DNA of 8,551 nt from Bacillota bacterium (GTDB lineage: Bacteria > Bacillota > Clostridia > Christensenellales > CAG-138): positions 1 to 8,551 of the forward strand of contig JAEYHP010000048.1 in the NCBI GenBank assembly GCA_023409435.1, given 5' to 3'. Both the position numbers and the translations under genes were made by a program. Positions 1 through 6,433 of this stretch are shown in pieces. How positions within the stretch are numbered: position 1 is the first letter of the stretch; each line of letters starts with the position of its first letter. The notes beneath the pieces were generated by a model, which had not been told where the DNA came from, ran no database searches, and saw nothing but the letters and a program-made list of their open reading frames with translations.

Positions 1-1657
1 ATACGACGTAACCCATCGGATAAACGAACGGGGTGCCGTCCTTCTGCATCTCCACCGGCGGCCACTCGATATAGCCGGCCTGATAAGCGCGGCGCTCGAT
101 CATGTTGAACATCCAGATGGTCGGGCAAAGATCGTTGAGCTTCTGCTGGATTACCTCATACTTCTGGAACCGTGCCTCGGTATCCACCGTGGAAAGCGCG
201 TCGCTGATAAGCGCGTCGATCTCGTCGTTCATGAGCCATTCCATCTGTTCCCACGAACCGGTGCCGGCCGAATGGTACCGGGCCTGCAGTACCGCACCCG
301 CCTCAAAGTAACTGGCGGCAGTCAGAACGATGGAGAGATGCGGGGTGGTCTCAATGGCCTGCGCATCCGCGATCATGGAACCGAAGGGCTTCTTGATGAT
401 TTCCACTTCTATGCCGATCTGGGACAGGTTTGCCGCAAGCATGAGGGCGATCTTCTCTTCCTCGGGAACCTCGGCGCACCAGACAAGCTGGATCTTCATC
501 ATTTCGGGATCACCCGCGTACTTGGACTGGGCGAGCTCTGCCTTGGCCTTTTCAATGTCAAAGGTATAGGGCGTCAGATTCTTGGTGCTGCCGGGGAGGT
601 TGGTGGCCACGGGGCCGTAGGCCTGCACCGAACCGGGATAAATGTCGTTCATAACGGTGTCGTAGTCGAACGCATACGCAATCGCTTTCCTGAAATGGAC
701 ATCATCGGTCGGGGCTTTTTGCGTATTCATGCTGCCGTTGAAAGTCTGGCCCGCCTCATAGGACAGGATGTCGATGCCTTCCATAGCGTCCAGGGCGGTA
801 AGGTTTTCCATGGGCTGGATCTGATCGGCGACTTCAAGCTCTTTGTTGGCCATCGCCGTTCTGACCGAAACGGGCTCCACCGCGCCGGAGATCCGGAAGT
901 ATTGGGGCGCGTTTTCTTCCCAGCCCTTGAAGTAGTCGTCGAATTTTTCCGCAAAGACATACTCCTCGAGCTTGACCTCCTTGGTCTTGTACGGGCCGGA
1001 ACCGGCGTCATTGGTCAAGAGCCAGTTCTTCCCATAATCGCCGAACTCGCCATAGGGGGTTGCCGAATTCATATCATAATGCTCGGCAAGAAGCTTTGAG
1101 TCCACGATCATGAAGCGGATCATGGAACTTACAAAAGGGCCGAACTGCCTGGAGATGGTAAATTTGACAGTCGTCGGATCTACCGCTTCCACCTTTTCCA
1201 CAAGCCCTTTGTAGAGATAGGCAAAACCTTCGCCGATGGCCAGCATGCGGTTCATGCTGTAAACCACATCATCCGCCGTAAGCGGATTGCCGCTGTGGAA
1301 CTTCACGTCGCCGCGGAGCTTAAAGGTATATTCAAGCCCGTCCGCGGAAGCGGACCATTCCGTGGCGATATGAGGAACCGGCTGGCCGTCGGTACCGGGG
1401 AACAGCAGGGGATCGTACAGGTTCACCATGGTGATGGTATCGGAGTAGTCGTTGCCTACCGCGGGATCCGAGTATGTCGGCCAGTCCTGCGTGGTGCGGA
1501 CGATACTCTCGTATTGGTCCGGGGGGCTGTCCTGCGGGGCGCTGTCCCCGCCGCTGGCATTACTACTGGGATTGCCGGAAGGTACGGCGCATCCGGCAAG
1601 CGCGGCAACCATGAAAATTGCCAGCACCAGTGCAATAAACCGCTTGCTTTTTTCCAT
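1..1657 (-). CDS. ABC transporter substrate-binding lipoprotein, family 5 (peptide/opine/nickel type), C-terminus cut by window edge
   Basis: This gene encodes the extracytoplasmic, lipid-anchored solute receptor of an ABC importer. The frame is open from the ATG at 1657 to the left edge, giving 552 codons with no stop. Residues 1-23 form a lipoprotein signal: basic start (KSKR), hydrophobic core, lipobox LAGC with the lipidated cysteine at 23. A Ser/Gly/Asp/Pro-rich linker follows to about residue 45. The family-5 signature starts near residue 101 (W, then SADGLEYTFKLR, DVKFHSGNPLTADDVVYS). Family members are usually 500-560 residues, so only a few residues should be missing. An AGGAG site lies 8 bases before the ATG. 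It sits 65 bases downstream of the HyuA-like gene on the same strand and probably shares its transcript. The neighbours suggest a hydantoin-like or other small amide solute, but this family binds many ligands, so the substrate is inference. The permease genes should lie further left. Confidence 0.92.
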   Translation of the reverse strand, partial: MEKSKRFIALVLAIFMVAALAGCAVPSGNPSSNASGGDSAPQDSPPDQYESIVRTTQDWPTYSDPAVGNDYSDTITMVNLYDPLLFPGTDGQPVPHIATEWSASADGLEYTFKLRGDVKFHSGNPLTADDVVYSMNRMLAIGEGFAYLYKGLVEKVEAVDPTTVKFTISRQFGPFVSSMIRFMIVDSKLLAEHYDMNSATPYGEFGDYGKNWLLTNDAGSGPYKTKEVKLEEYVFAEKFDDYFKGWEENAPQYFRISGAVEPVSVRTAMANKELEVADQIQPMENLTALDAMEGIDILSYEAGQTFNGSMNTQKAPTDDVHFRKAIAYAFDYDTVMNDIYPGSVQAYGPVATNLPGSTKNLTPYTFDIEKAKAELAQSKYAGDPEMMKIQLVWCAEVPEEEKIALMLAANLSQIGIEVEIIKKPFGSMIADAQAIETTPHLSIVLTAASYFEAGAVLQARYHSAGTGSWEQMEWLMNDEIDALISDALSTVDTEARFQKYEVIQQKLNDLCPTIWMFNMIERRAYQAGYIEWPPVEMQKDGTPFVYPMGYVV

Positions 1658-1686
1658 AACTCTTTCTCCTTAAACTTTATTTTATT

Positions 1687-1699
1687 GTTGTAATACAAC
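1687..1699. promoter_or_regulatory. 13-bp palindrome before the lipoprotein gene (possible operator)
   Basis: GTTGTAATACAAC is a perfect palindrome of 6-base arms around one central base. It lies between the HyuA-like stop and the lipoprotein start, 30 bases before that start codon. It could bind a dimeric regulator or form a small mRNA hairpin that adjusts expression of the lipoprotein relative to the enzymes. The stem is too short and lacks a T-tract, so it does not look like a terminator. Evidence is symmetry and position only. Confidence 0.25.
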
Positions 1700-1722
1700 C
1701 AAATGAAAACTGTTTATAGCCG

Positions 1723-3273
1723 TCAGGCCAGGTCCCCCGCGGCCTTGATTTTTACGCGGCAGGTGTTTCCGGGATGGTACTGCAGGGGCACATCCTCCAC
1801 GTCGATAATCTCTACCGTTTCCGCAATCGCGCCGGAGGCGACAGCCATTTCGACGGCTTCTTTCCTTGCGATCTCCAAAGCCTGGTCGCGGGGAGTAATA
1901 TCGTAGGATATCAATTTTTCATAAGTTCCGCTTACCTTGGAAATGGCGGAGCCGATGGCGTTCGCCGTGGCGAAATGCCCGGGATGGTGTACGGTTTTTA
2001 CGCCCGCGAGTTTGTCCGGAAGCAGGATAGACCCGCCGCCCACCAGTACTACGTCCACGTCGTCGCTGGATATCTTCATCACGTCGATGCTGTCCTCGAC
2101 CATTTTAATGATGACGTTTAGGGCCTTTTGCGCAAAGGTCTCGTCGATATGCGCTACTTTCGAGGCGTCGCCGACATCGGCCATACCCAACCGCACCACA
2201 ATGTCGGTGGCTGTCAGGGTATCGCCGCCGAATACCAGGGCTTTCTTTGGGAGCTCGTAGCCTACGCTGTCCGGGCCGACAGTTACGATGCCGTTCTTTT
2301 CCCGGATGATGCTGCCGCCGCCAAGGCCGATTGAAATGACGTCCGGCATGCGGAAGTTGGTGCGCACGCCGCCGATTGTGACGGCGATGCTGCTTTCCCG
2401 GGGGAATCCATTCTGCAGAACGCCGACGTCCGTTGTGGTGCCGCCCACGTCTATGACCACGGCATTGGAAATCTGGGAAAGGTAGCTGGCGCCGCGAATG
2501 CTGTTTGTTGGGCCGCAGGCGATGGTGAGCACGGGGTACTTTTTTGCGTACTCCACGCTCATAAGGGTTCCGTCGTTTTGCGACAGGTAGATATCGGCAT
2601 TTGCAATGCCCATTTCTTTCAGGCTTCTGTCAAACCCTTCCGTGAAGCTTTCCGCGACCTTATACAGCGCGGCATTCAGAATCGTGGCATTCTCGCGCTC
2701 AATAAGCCCCATGCTGCCAATCCTGCCGGAAAGCGAAACATGGACGTCGTCGCCCATGACCTCTTTGCACAGGCGCGCGGCCTCGTGCTCGTGATCGTCC
2801 CGCACAGGGGAGAACACGCAGCTAATGGCAACGGATTTTACCTTGCCTTTGATCTTTTCAAAAAACGCACGGGCGGCTTTCGGGTCAAAGGGCGCGATCT
2901 CCTTGCCGTTAAACTCATAGCCGCCGCCGACCATGGCGACGGCCTCAACAATCGCCTGCAGATCAGGCGCCCAGTCCACCATCGGCTTAATGCCCATTGT
3001 GGCGGGAGCACCCAGCCGGAGCACGCCGACGCGGGCCAGCTTTTTCCGTTCCACAATGGCGTTTGTGCATTGGGTTGTACCCAGCATGGCCTGCTTAATA
3101 TCTTTTGGGTCAATACCGGAAACTTCCAGAATTGTCTTGATGGCGTCCAATATCCCGTCGTATACGTCGGGCGTGGTCGGACGCTTGATCTCTGCCGCCA
3201 CTTCCAGTTTTTCGTCTATTAAAACGGCATCCGTATTGGTGCCGCCAACATCAATCCCCAGTCTGTATGTCAT
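1723..3273 (-). CDS. Hydantoinase/oxoprolinase A-type protein, short form (516 aa)
   Basis: A cytoplasmic protein of the hydantoinase A / 5-oxoprolinase N family, an actin/hexokinase-type ATPase fold that couples ATP hydrolysis to opening or carboxylating cyclic amides such as hydantoins, 5-oxoproline or related compounds. Visible motifs: phosphate-1 loop GIDVGGTNTD (6-15); family motif GTTQCTNAIVERK (65-77); RENATILNA (193-201); SQNDGTLMS (231-239); GPTNSIRGA (254-262); phosphate-2 loop VIDVGGTTTDVGVL (273-286); IGLGGGSI (315-322); VGPDSVGYELP (332-342); and adenosine-binding-like VLVGGGSILLPD (409-420). At 516 residues it is shorter than classical HyuA or oxoprolinase (about 680-700), matching the short subfamily often found beside DUF917 genes. 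No HyuB partner is visible. The ATG at 3273 shares its A with the TAA of the upstream gene and follows a GGGAGGT site, so translation is probably coupled. Family assignment is firm; the substrate is unknown. Confidence 0.93.
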   Translation of the reverse strand: MTYRLGIDVGGTNTDAVLIDEKLEVAAEIKRPTTPDVYDGILDAIKTILEVSGIDPKDIKQAMLGTTQCTNAIVERKKLARVGVLRLGAPATMGIKPMVDWAPDLQAIVEAVAMVGGGYEFNGKEIAPFDPKAARAFFEKIKGKVKSVAISCVFSPVRDDHEHEAARLCKEVMGDDVHVSLSGRIGSMGLIERENATILNAALYKVAESFTEGFDRSLKEMGIANADIYLSQNDGTLMSVEYAKKYPVLTIACGPTNSIRGASYLSQISNAVVIDVGGTTTDVGVLQNGFPRESSIAVTIGGVRTNFRMPDVISIGLGGGSIIREKNGIVTVGPDSVGYELPKKALVFGGDTLTATDIVVRLGMADVGDASKVAHIDETFAQKALNVIIKMVEDSIDVMKISSDDVDVVLVGGGSILLPDKLAGVKTVHHPGHFATANAIGSAISKVSGTYEKLISYDITPRDQALEIARKEAVEMAVASGAIAETVEIIDVEDVPLQYHPGNTCRVKIKAAGDLA

Positions 3274-4364
3274 TATTTTTTACCTCCCGCGCGGATTTCC
3301 ACCGGAATATATTCCGTATCCGGTATTCCGAAATACCCTGGGCCGACCAGTTCCAACCCTTCCGGCGAACGCCATGCCGGATAGCACTGCAAGCCCACAA
3401 TGAGAGCCCGCTTGCCGTATTTCAAAGCATCCGTGGGAATGGGCGTATATGTCTCGGTATCGACCAGGCAGATAAGATCGGGGGTGGTGGCAAGAATTTT
3501 CCCGTCCACGCCGATCACCAGATTCTCATTCTGGAATTCGACATAGGCGCTGCTCCCCTTATACTCCAGAATTCCTTCCAAAACCACTTTGCCAAAATTG
3601 AACGCGCCGCGCACCTCGCGGAGCACATCCGTGATTTTGCCGCGGAACAACCGGATACCTTCCGCCGCGTCAAGAAAATTCTGCTCCGGAAGGCCGGCGC
3701 CCTGTTTGACCGTGCGAATGGCGCGGCCCAGCTGCTCGCTGCGGGTGATGATGTCCCTCACGCCGTATTTCTTTAGGGTCTTGGCGTCCATGCAGTACAG
3801 CGCGATGGTCACGGAGCCGCCGCAGACCATGGTCAGGGCGCGGGCCATATCTTCCGTCCATTTATTGGTGATGGTTTTGATGACGGAGCTGTTGCCTTTT
3901 TCGTCCGAGAGCGCCATGGGGGACGCACTGACGCCCGCCATAGTGAATGTGACCATCTGAAGCTCGGGGAACGCGCGGCCCATGCCGTCGCAGTCGACGA
4001 TAGGCAGGCCCAGCCGCGCCGCCGCGCCAAACGGCAGCATGCTGTTTACGCCACCCGCCTCGATGGGCATCACCGCGTAAATTTCCCTTTCGTAAATTTG
4101 CCGGATCATTTCGTGCAGAAGTTCGTACTCGCTGCCGTTGATCGCTTTTTCGCTCAGCACCGTGGGCGCGCCCATCATGGCGATGGGCATAATGAACGCG
4201 TTGTCCGGCAGTTCGTCAACGGAGAGCATGGTCACTTCGCCGCATTCCTGTATGGCGTCGATTGCCATGAGCTTCCCTACATAGGGGTCGCCACCTCCGC
4301 CCGCTCCTAGGAGCGCGGCGCCAAGGGCAATGTCCTCAATTTCCTTAATCCCGATTTTTCTCAA
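3273..4364 (-). CDS. DUF917 / S-methyl-thiohydantoin desulfurase-type protein
   Basis: A cytoplasmic protein of 363 residues with the full hallmark set of the family long called DUF917, which Pfam (as I recall) now names S-methyl thiohydantoin desulfurase after one characterised member. Motifs: GAALLGAGGGGDPYVGK (15-31), a glycine-rich stretch near the N-terminus; MMGAPTVLSEK (63-73); PIEAGGVNSMLPF (100-112) leading to LPIVDCDGMGRAFPE (120-134), whose Asp/Cys/Asp cluster is a plausible active or metal-binding site; and RGKITDVLRE (241-250) opening the C-terminal domain. Length is typical. The start is a TTG (minus-strand bases 4364-4362), with AAAGGA 10 bases before it; the only nearby ATG (4383) is in another frame, and homologues typically begin at this point. 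It is the first gene of the unit and overlaps the HyuA-like gene by one base, so the two probably act on the same cyclic compound. Whether the substrate carries sulfur is not shown. Confidence 0.92.
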   Translation of the reverse strand: MRKIGIKEIEDIALGAALLGAGGGGDPYVGKLMAIDAIQECGEVTMLSVDELPDNAFIMPIAMMGAPTVLSEKAINGSEYELLHEMIRQIYEREIYAVMPIEAGGVNSMLPFGAAARLGLPIVDCDGMGRAFPELQMVTFTMAGVSASPMALSDEKGNSSVIKTITNKWTEDMARALTMVCGGSVTIALYCMDAKTLKKYGVRDIITRSEQLGRAIRTVKQGAGLPEQNFLDAAEGIRLFRGKITDVLREVRGAFNFGKVVLEGILEYKGSSAYVEFQNENLVIGVDGKILATTPDLICLVDTETYTPIPTDALKYGKRALIVGLQCYPAWRSPEGLELVGPGYFGIPDTEYIPVEIRAGGKK

Positions 4365-4394
4365 ACTTCTTCTGTCCTTTCATAAATATACTAG

Positions 4395-4422
4395 CTTATA
4401 CACACCCTGCGGCAAAACGCAA
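4395..4422 (-). promoter_or_regulatory. Possible promoter of the DUF917-HyuA-lipoprotein unit
   Basis: On the minus strand TTGCGT (4422-4417) is followed after 16 bases by TATAAG (4400-4395). Transcription would begin near 4388, leaving about 24 bases before the TTG start. Both boxes are imperfect and the spacing is one short of ideal, which would fit an activator-dependent promoter. A separate promoter is expected because a terminator lies between this unit and the regulator gene. Confidence 0.38.
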
Positions 4423-4448
4423 GGAGCACGTCGTTCTGCACATTTAGA

Positions 4449-4472
4449 ACAAATATGAATATTTGGATTTGT
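4449..4472. promoter_or_regulatory. Inverted repeat upstream of the unit, candidate regulator site
   Basis: CAAATAT and ATATTTG form a perfect 7-base inverted repeat around two bases (4450-4465). An overlapping, wider pair ACAAAT / ATTTGT spans 4449-4472. The site lies about 27 bases upstream of the proposed -35 box, a usual place for an activator. The PucR-family protein encoded just upstream is the natural candidate to bind it; that link is inference. Confidence 0.3.
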
Positions 4473-4514
4473 AATAATTCCTTTTCCGCCCGGATATCCC
4501 TTTGTGCGAATAAC

Positions 4515-4534
4515 AAAACAAACCGGCTTGTTTT
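4515..4534. promoter_or_regulatory. Second imperfect palindrome centred on CCGG, candidate regulator site
   Basis: On the minus strand AAAACAAGCCGGTTTGTTTT is a 20-bp palindrome with a single mismatched pair next to the central CCGG. It lies in the same control region, about 93 bases upstream of the proposed -35 box. It may be a second, distal binding site for the regulator. The base content differs from the 4449-4472 site apart from shared ACAA/TTGT edges, so the two may serve different proteins. Confidence 0.28.
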
Positions 4535-4588
4535 TGTGCGCGCCAACAAATGCGCATAAAATCTATAAAAAGCAGCCATATGCAAAAT

Positions 4589-4626
4589 GCGCGGGAAAGA
4601 AAAAATCCCGCGCGTTGTGCGCGGGA
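4589..4626. repeat. Three copies of GCGCGGGA / TCCCGCGC allowing two exclusive hairpins
   Basis: GCGCGGGA occurs at 4589-4596 and 4619-4626, with its complement TCCCGCGC between them at 4606-4613. The middle copy can pair with either outer copy but not both. Pairing with 4619-4626 gives the terminator; pairing with 4589-4596 gives an 8-bp stem whose loop contains the U-tract. On the minus strand the third copy is transcribed only after the U-tract. Confidence 0.7.
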
Positions 4627-4630
4627 TTTT
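4596..4630 (-). terminator. Intrinsic terminator of the PucR-family gene
   Basis: A perfect 12-bp stem (4602-4613 with 4619-4630, arm AAAATCCCGCGC) closes a five-base loop and, on the minus strand, runs straight into TTTTTTCTTT. It starts about 30 bases after the TAG of the regulator gene, so it should end that transcript and separate it from the catabolic unit. A third copy of the arm sequence just downstream permits a competing fold. Confidence 0.85.
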
Positions 4631-4660
4631 AAAACTTGCAGGAATGATATCAGAATCCTG

Positions 4661-5881
4661 CTATATGGTCTCTCCGGAAAGACGATGCAGCGCCAATGCG
4701 ATAGTGAGTTCATACTGCATAGAAAAACTGAATATATCCCCGCCCAGGATCTCACGGATCTTATGCAGGCGGTACTGAACGGTATTAGGATGCAGGAACA
4801 AATATTTGGCGGTTTCGGCGGTGCTTTTTTGTGCATCCAGCAGCAGTGTGGAGAGCGTTTCCATAAGCTCGCCATTGGTTTCAGCATCCAGGGCGCGAAG
4901 CGGCGCAATAAGCGTGCGGTAAGCGGCAAGCCCCTCCGCACCAAAAGAAAGCATATGCAGGCAGGTCTGGGCGAACCCAAGATCGTGCCGGGTAAATCGC
5001 TGCTTGCGCGTGAATATCTGCTTTGCAGCGTGCAATGTGCGGTAGCACAGCGTACAGGCATCCCGCATCGCGTCAGGGCCAGAGAGCGAATCCAATACCG
5101 CCATGAGTATGCCGGGGCACGCCTCGTTGAGCCGTTCATGCAGCGCATCGAGCTCTTCGTTTTTTTTATCGTTGGTCAGCAGCACCACGATGGCGGTATT
5201 GTATACGGCGGCGTACGCCTCGATTCCCAGCGCACTGTAATGGCTGCGCACAAGGCCCAGAACGACTTTCCCAAGCTCTTTGTCACCAGCGGTCTTTTCC
5301 GGCTCAGCCTCCCAGAAAAAGCGAAGCGAACGCATCTTCTCGCCCGGAAAATTGGCGTATTGGTGCATACGCCTGATGGCGAAACGGTCGTTGTCCATAA
5401 GCGCCTGCACATACTCGGCCTCGGCTTCCCTGTCCGGGTCGCCGTACCAGGCGTTCGCGCGCAGCTTACGCCGGATAATAAGCTCCATGACATCGCGGAT
5501 GACATCAGAATAAGGAATGTCCGCGCGGTTTTCCGGCATACAGATGAGGGGAAACTCAAGTTCGTCTGCAAGCGCGATCAGCTTTTCGGACACGACTTTG
5601 ACGAACACGCCCACATAGAAAAGGATCAGCGCCGATTCGCCGCCTTTGTTGAGTATGCGCATGATGTCGCATTGCAGCTCCGCATTATCGGGCGTAGCAA
5701 GAAAGCCTGTGATAACCATCTCCTCGCCAAGCACGATAGAATCGCTCAGATACCCTACCGCGTTGGCAGTTTCGAGCACGGAGATGGAATACACAGGCCG
5801 GTTGAGCCCTTTGCTCCCGCCGAGAACCTTTGCCTGCTGGAGAGAGGGCAACTGCAAACAGTTGGCCACTGTGATCTCCAC
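4661..5881 (-). CDS. PucR-family transcriptional regulator
   Basis: A 406-residue cytoplasmic regulator of the PucR/CdaR type, whose members control purine, amino-acid and other nitrogen-compound catabolism, often activating neighbouring genes in response to a ligand. Residues 1 to about 140 match the PucR N-terminal sensor domain (ITVANCLQLPSLQQAKVLGG, then NRPVYSISVLE). A middle region (about 150-300) fits the degenerate GGDEF-like domain, and the C-terminal helix-turn-helix is clear near 337-400 (ETLSTLLLDAQKSTAETAKY, LFLHPNTVQYRLHKIREILG). I chose the GTG at 5881, not the in-frame ATG at 5941: AAAGGAGG lies 8 bases before the GTG, the family domain starts right there, and the upstream ATG overlaps the -10 box. 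The gene has its own promoter and terminator. Its position ahead of the DUF917-HyuA-lipoprotein genes makes it their likely regulator; the inducer is unknown. Confidence 0.93.
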   Translation of the reverse strand: MEITVANCLQLPSLQQAKVLGGSKGLNRPVYSISVLETANAVGYLSDSIVLGEEMVITGFLATPDNAELQCDIMRILNKGGESALILFYVGVFVKVVSEKLIALADELEFPLICMPENRADIPYSDVIRDVMELIIRRKLRANAWYGDPDREAEAEYVQALMDNDRFAIRRMHQYANFPGEKMRSLRFFWEAEPEKTAGDKELGKVVLGLVRSHYSALGIEAYAAVYNTAIVVLLTNDKKNEELDALHERLNEACPGILMAVLDSLSGPDAMRDACTLCYRTLHAAKQIFTRKQRFTRHDLGFAQTCLHMLSFGAEGLAAYRTLIAPLRALDAETNGELMETLSTLLLDAQKSTAETAKYLFLHPNTVQYRLHKIREILGGDIFSFSMQYELTIALALHRLSGETI

Positions 5882-5939
5882 GGGACACCCCTCCTTTGCA
5901 TGCACACCTCCGCCATGGCTGCCATTAATTTTAAAGTAC

Positions 5940-5968
5940 ATATTACGTCATAATTCGAGCTTCGTCAA
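5940..5968 (-). promoter_or_regulatory. Promoter of the PucR-family gene
   Basis: Minus-strand TTGACG (5968-5963) and TAATAT (5945-5940) are separated by exactly 17 bases, close to the consensus of the main sigma factor. Transcription should begin near 5933, leaving about 50 bases of leader before the GTG at 5881. The upstream in-frame ATG would therefore not be in the mRNA. Confidence 0.72.
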
Positions 5969-6201
5969 CTGTATGCCAGCGCCAGGCTGATACCTGCGTT
6001 GACAGCAGGCCGCAATTGCTTCAAAACCATCTCCATTCGTTAAAACTCGGTCCTATCATTGTCATAGTTGCCCTCAGCGCAGTCTAATCCGGCTTGTACA
6101 TGGCGTTCTTACCAACGCGGGCAGGCCCTGATGAGCAATTACAACAAGGCCTTGAATTCCGGGAAAAAACGCTGGCCCTTATTTTGTAGCAGTTTTTTAG
6201 G
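5969..6201. other. Intergenic stretch without recognisable gene
   Basis: I see no supported coding region, RNA gene or strong promoter here. The only local structure is a 10-bp palindrome CAAGGCCTTG at 6145-6154. A 61-codon open frame at 6068-6253 lacks a ribosome binding site, runs into the hairpin cluster and has no family resemblance, so I do not call it. Confidence 0.5.
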
Positions 6202-6275
6202 CTTGCGCTTCGCGCCGCGCAAGTCGGCCTGGGGACGAAATTCCGGCCGCTAAAATCGTTCCACTGGAGCGATTT
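6202..6275. repeat. Cluster of three adjacent hairpins, possible interspersed palindromic element
   Basis: Three inverted repeats follow one another: CTTGCGC / GCGCAAG (6202-6208 with 6217-6223); CGGCC / GGCCG (6225-6229 with 6245-6249), with inner GGA/TCC pairing; and AAATCGTTCC / GGAGCGATTT (6253-6262 with 6266-6275), which holds one G-U pair around a three-base loop. Packed GC-rich hairpins of this kind are typical of dispersed palindromic repeats in intergenic DNA. Only one copy is in the window, so repetition in the genome is inference. Confidence 0.5.
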
Positions 6276-6308
6276 CTTTAAGCGGTTTCAAATCCCTCTC
6301 AATATAAA

Positions 6309-6349
6309 CCAAAAACAAAATCCACCCTCTGGGTGGATTTTGTTTTTGG
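6309..6349. terminator. Perfect 19-bp hairpin with three-base loop, probable bidirectional terminator
   Basis: Positions 6309-6327 and 6331-6349 are exact reverse complements around the loop TCT. The 3' arm on either strand contains TTTTGTTTTT, so the structure could stop transcription from both sides. On the minus strand it begins in the CCA of the tRNA-Ser-like 3' end at 6347-6362, which is where the terminator of a tRNA gene would sit. It now lies between two divergently transcribed regions with no intact gene feeding into it. Confidence 0.65.
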
Positions 6350-6362
6350 CGGAGAAGGAGGG
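6347..6362 (-). pseudogene. Remnant resembling the 3' end of tRNA-Ser (acceptor stem, discriminator G, CCA)
   Basis: On the minus strand CCCTCCTTCTCCGCCA matches the usual end of bacterial tRNA-Ser: T-arm 3' side, acceptor strand CTTCTCC, discriminator G and CCA. Upstream of it (plus-strand positions from 6363) the sequence no longer follows a tRNA: no T-loop GGTTCRA, no anticodon arm. So this is a fragment, not a working gene. A tRNA-like GGTTTCAAATCCCTCTC occurs on the opposite strand near 6284-6300. Such 3' ends are common integration sites for mobile elements. The match is short, so chance or a dispersed repeat is possible. Confidence 0.45.
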
Positions 6363-6389
6363 CAATTCATTAGTGACCACAATAAAGAG

Positions 6390-6432
6390 GCTTATCAACC
6401 ACAAAAATTCGGCTTACCGGCTTATCGTTTGC
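6390..6432 (+). repeat. Imperfect direct repeat, copy 1
   Basis: Begins GCTTATCAACCACAAAAA and ends CTTATCGTTTGC. It matches copy 2 (6621-6660) apart from a few substitutions and a gap of about three bases. It lies immediately before the RHS remnant. Confidence 0.65.
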
Positions 6433-6433
6433 T

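Noticed and set aside
272..1099. Plus-strand open frame of 275 codons
   Set aside because: It lies wholly inside the minus-strand binding-protein gene, which has a clear lipoprotein signal and family signature. The plus-strand product has no family pattern and no ribosome binding site; it is a shadow frame in GC-rich DNA.
2578..3222. Plus-strand open frame of 214 codons
   Set aside because: Shadow of the HyuA-like gene, which carries all ATPase-fold motifs on the other strand.
4444..5148. Minus-strand open frame of 234 codons overlapping the end of the regulator gene
   Set aside because: It is another frame of the same strand, runs through the intrinsic terminator and gives a Cys/Arg/Ser-rich product without family pattern.
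4550..5953. Plus-strand open frame of 467 codons opposite the regulator gene
   Set aside because: Although longer than the regulator, its product looks like antisense translation (many His and Arg, no domain), it starts within the terminator region and lacks a ribosome binding site. The minus strand has clear PucR-family domains.
6284..6365. Intact tRNA-Ser gene
   Set aside because: Only the last 16 bases match. The T-loop, variable arm, anticodon arm and D-arm are not found upstream on the minus strand, and the T-arm-like piece lies in the opposite orientation.
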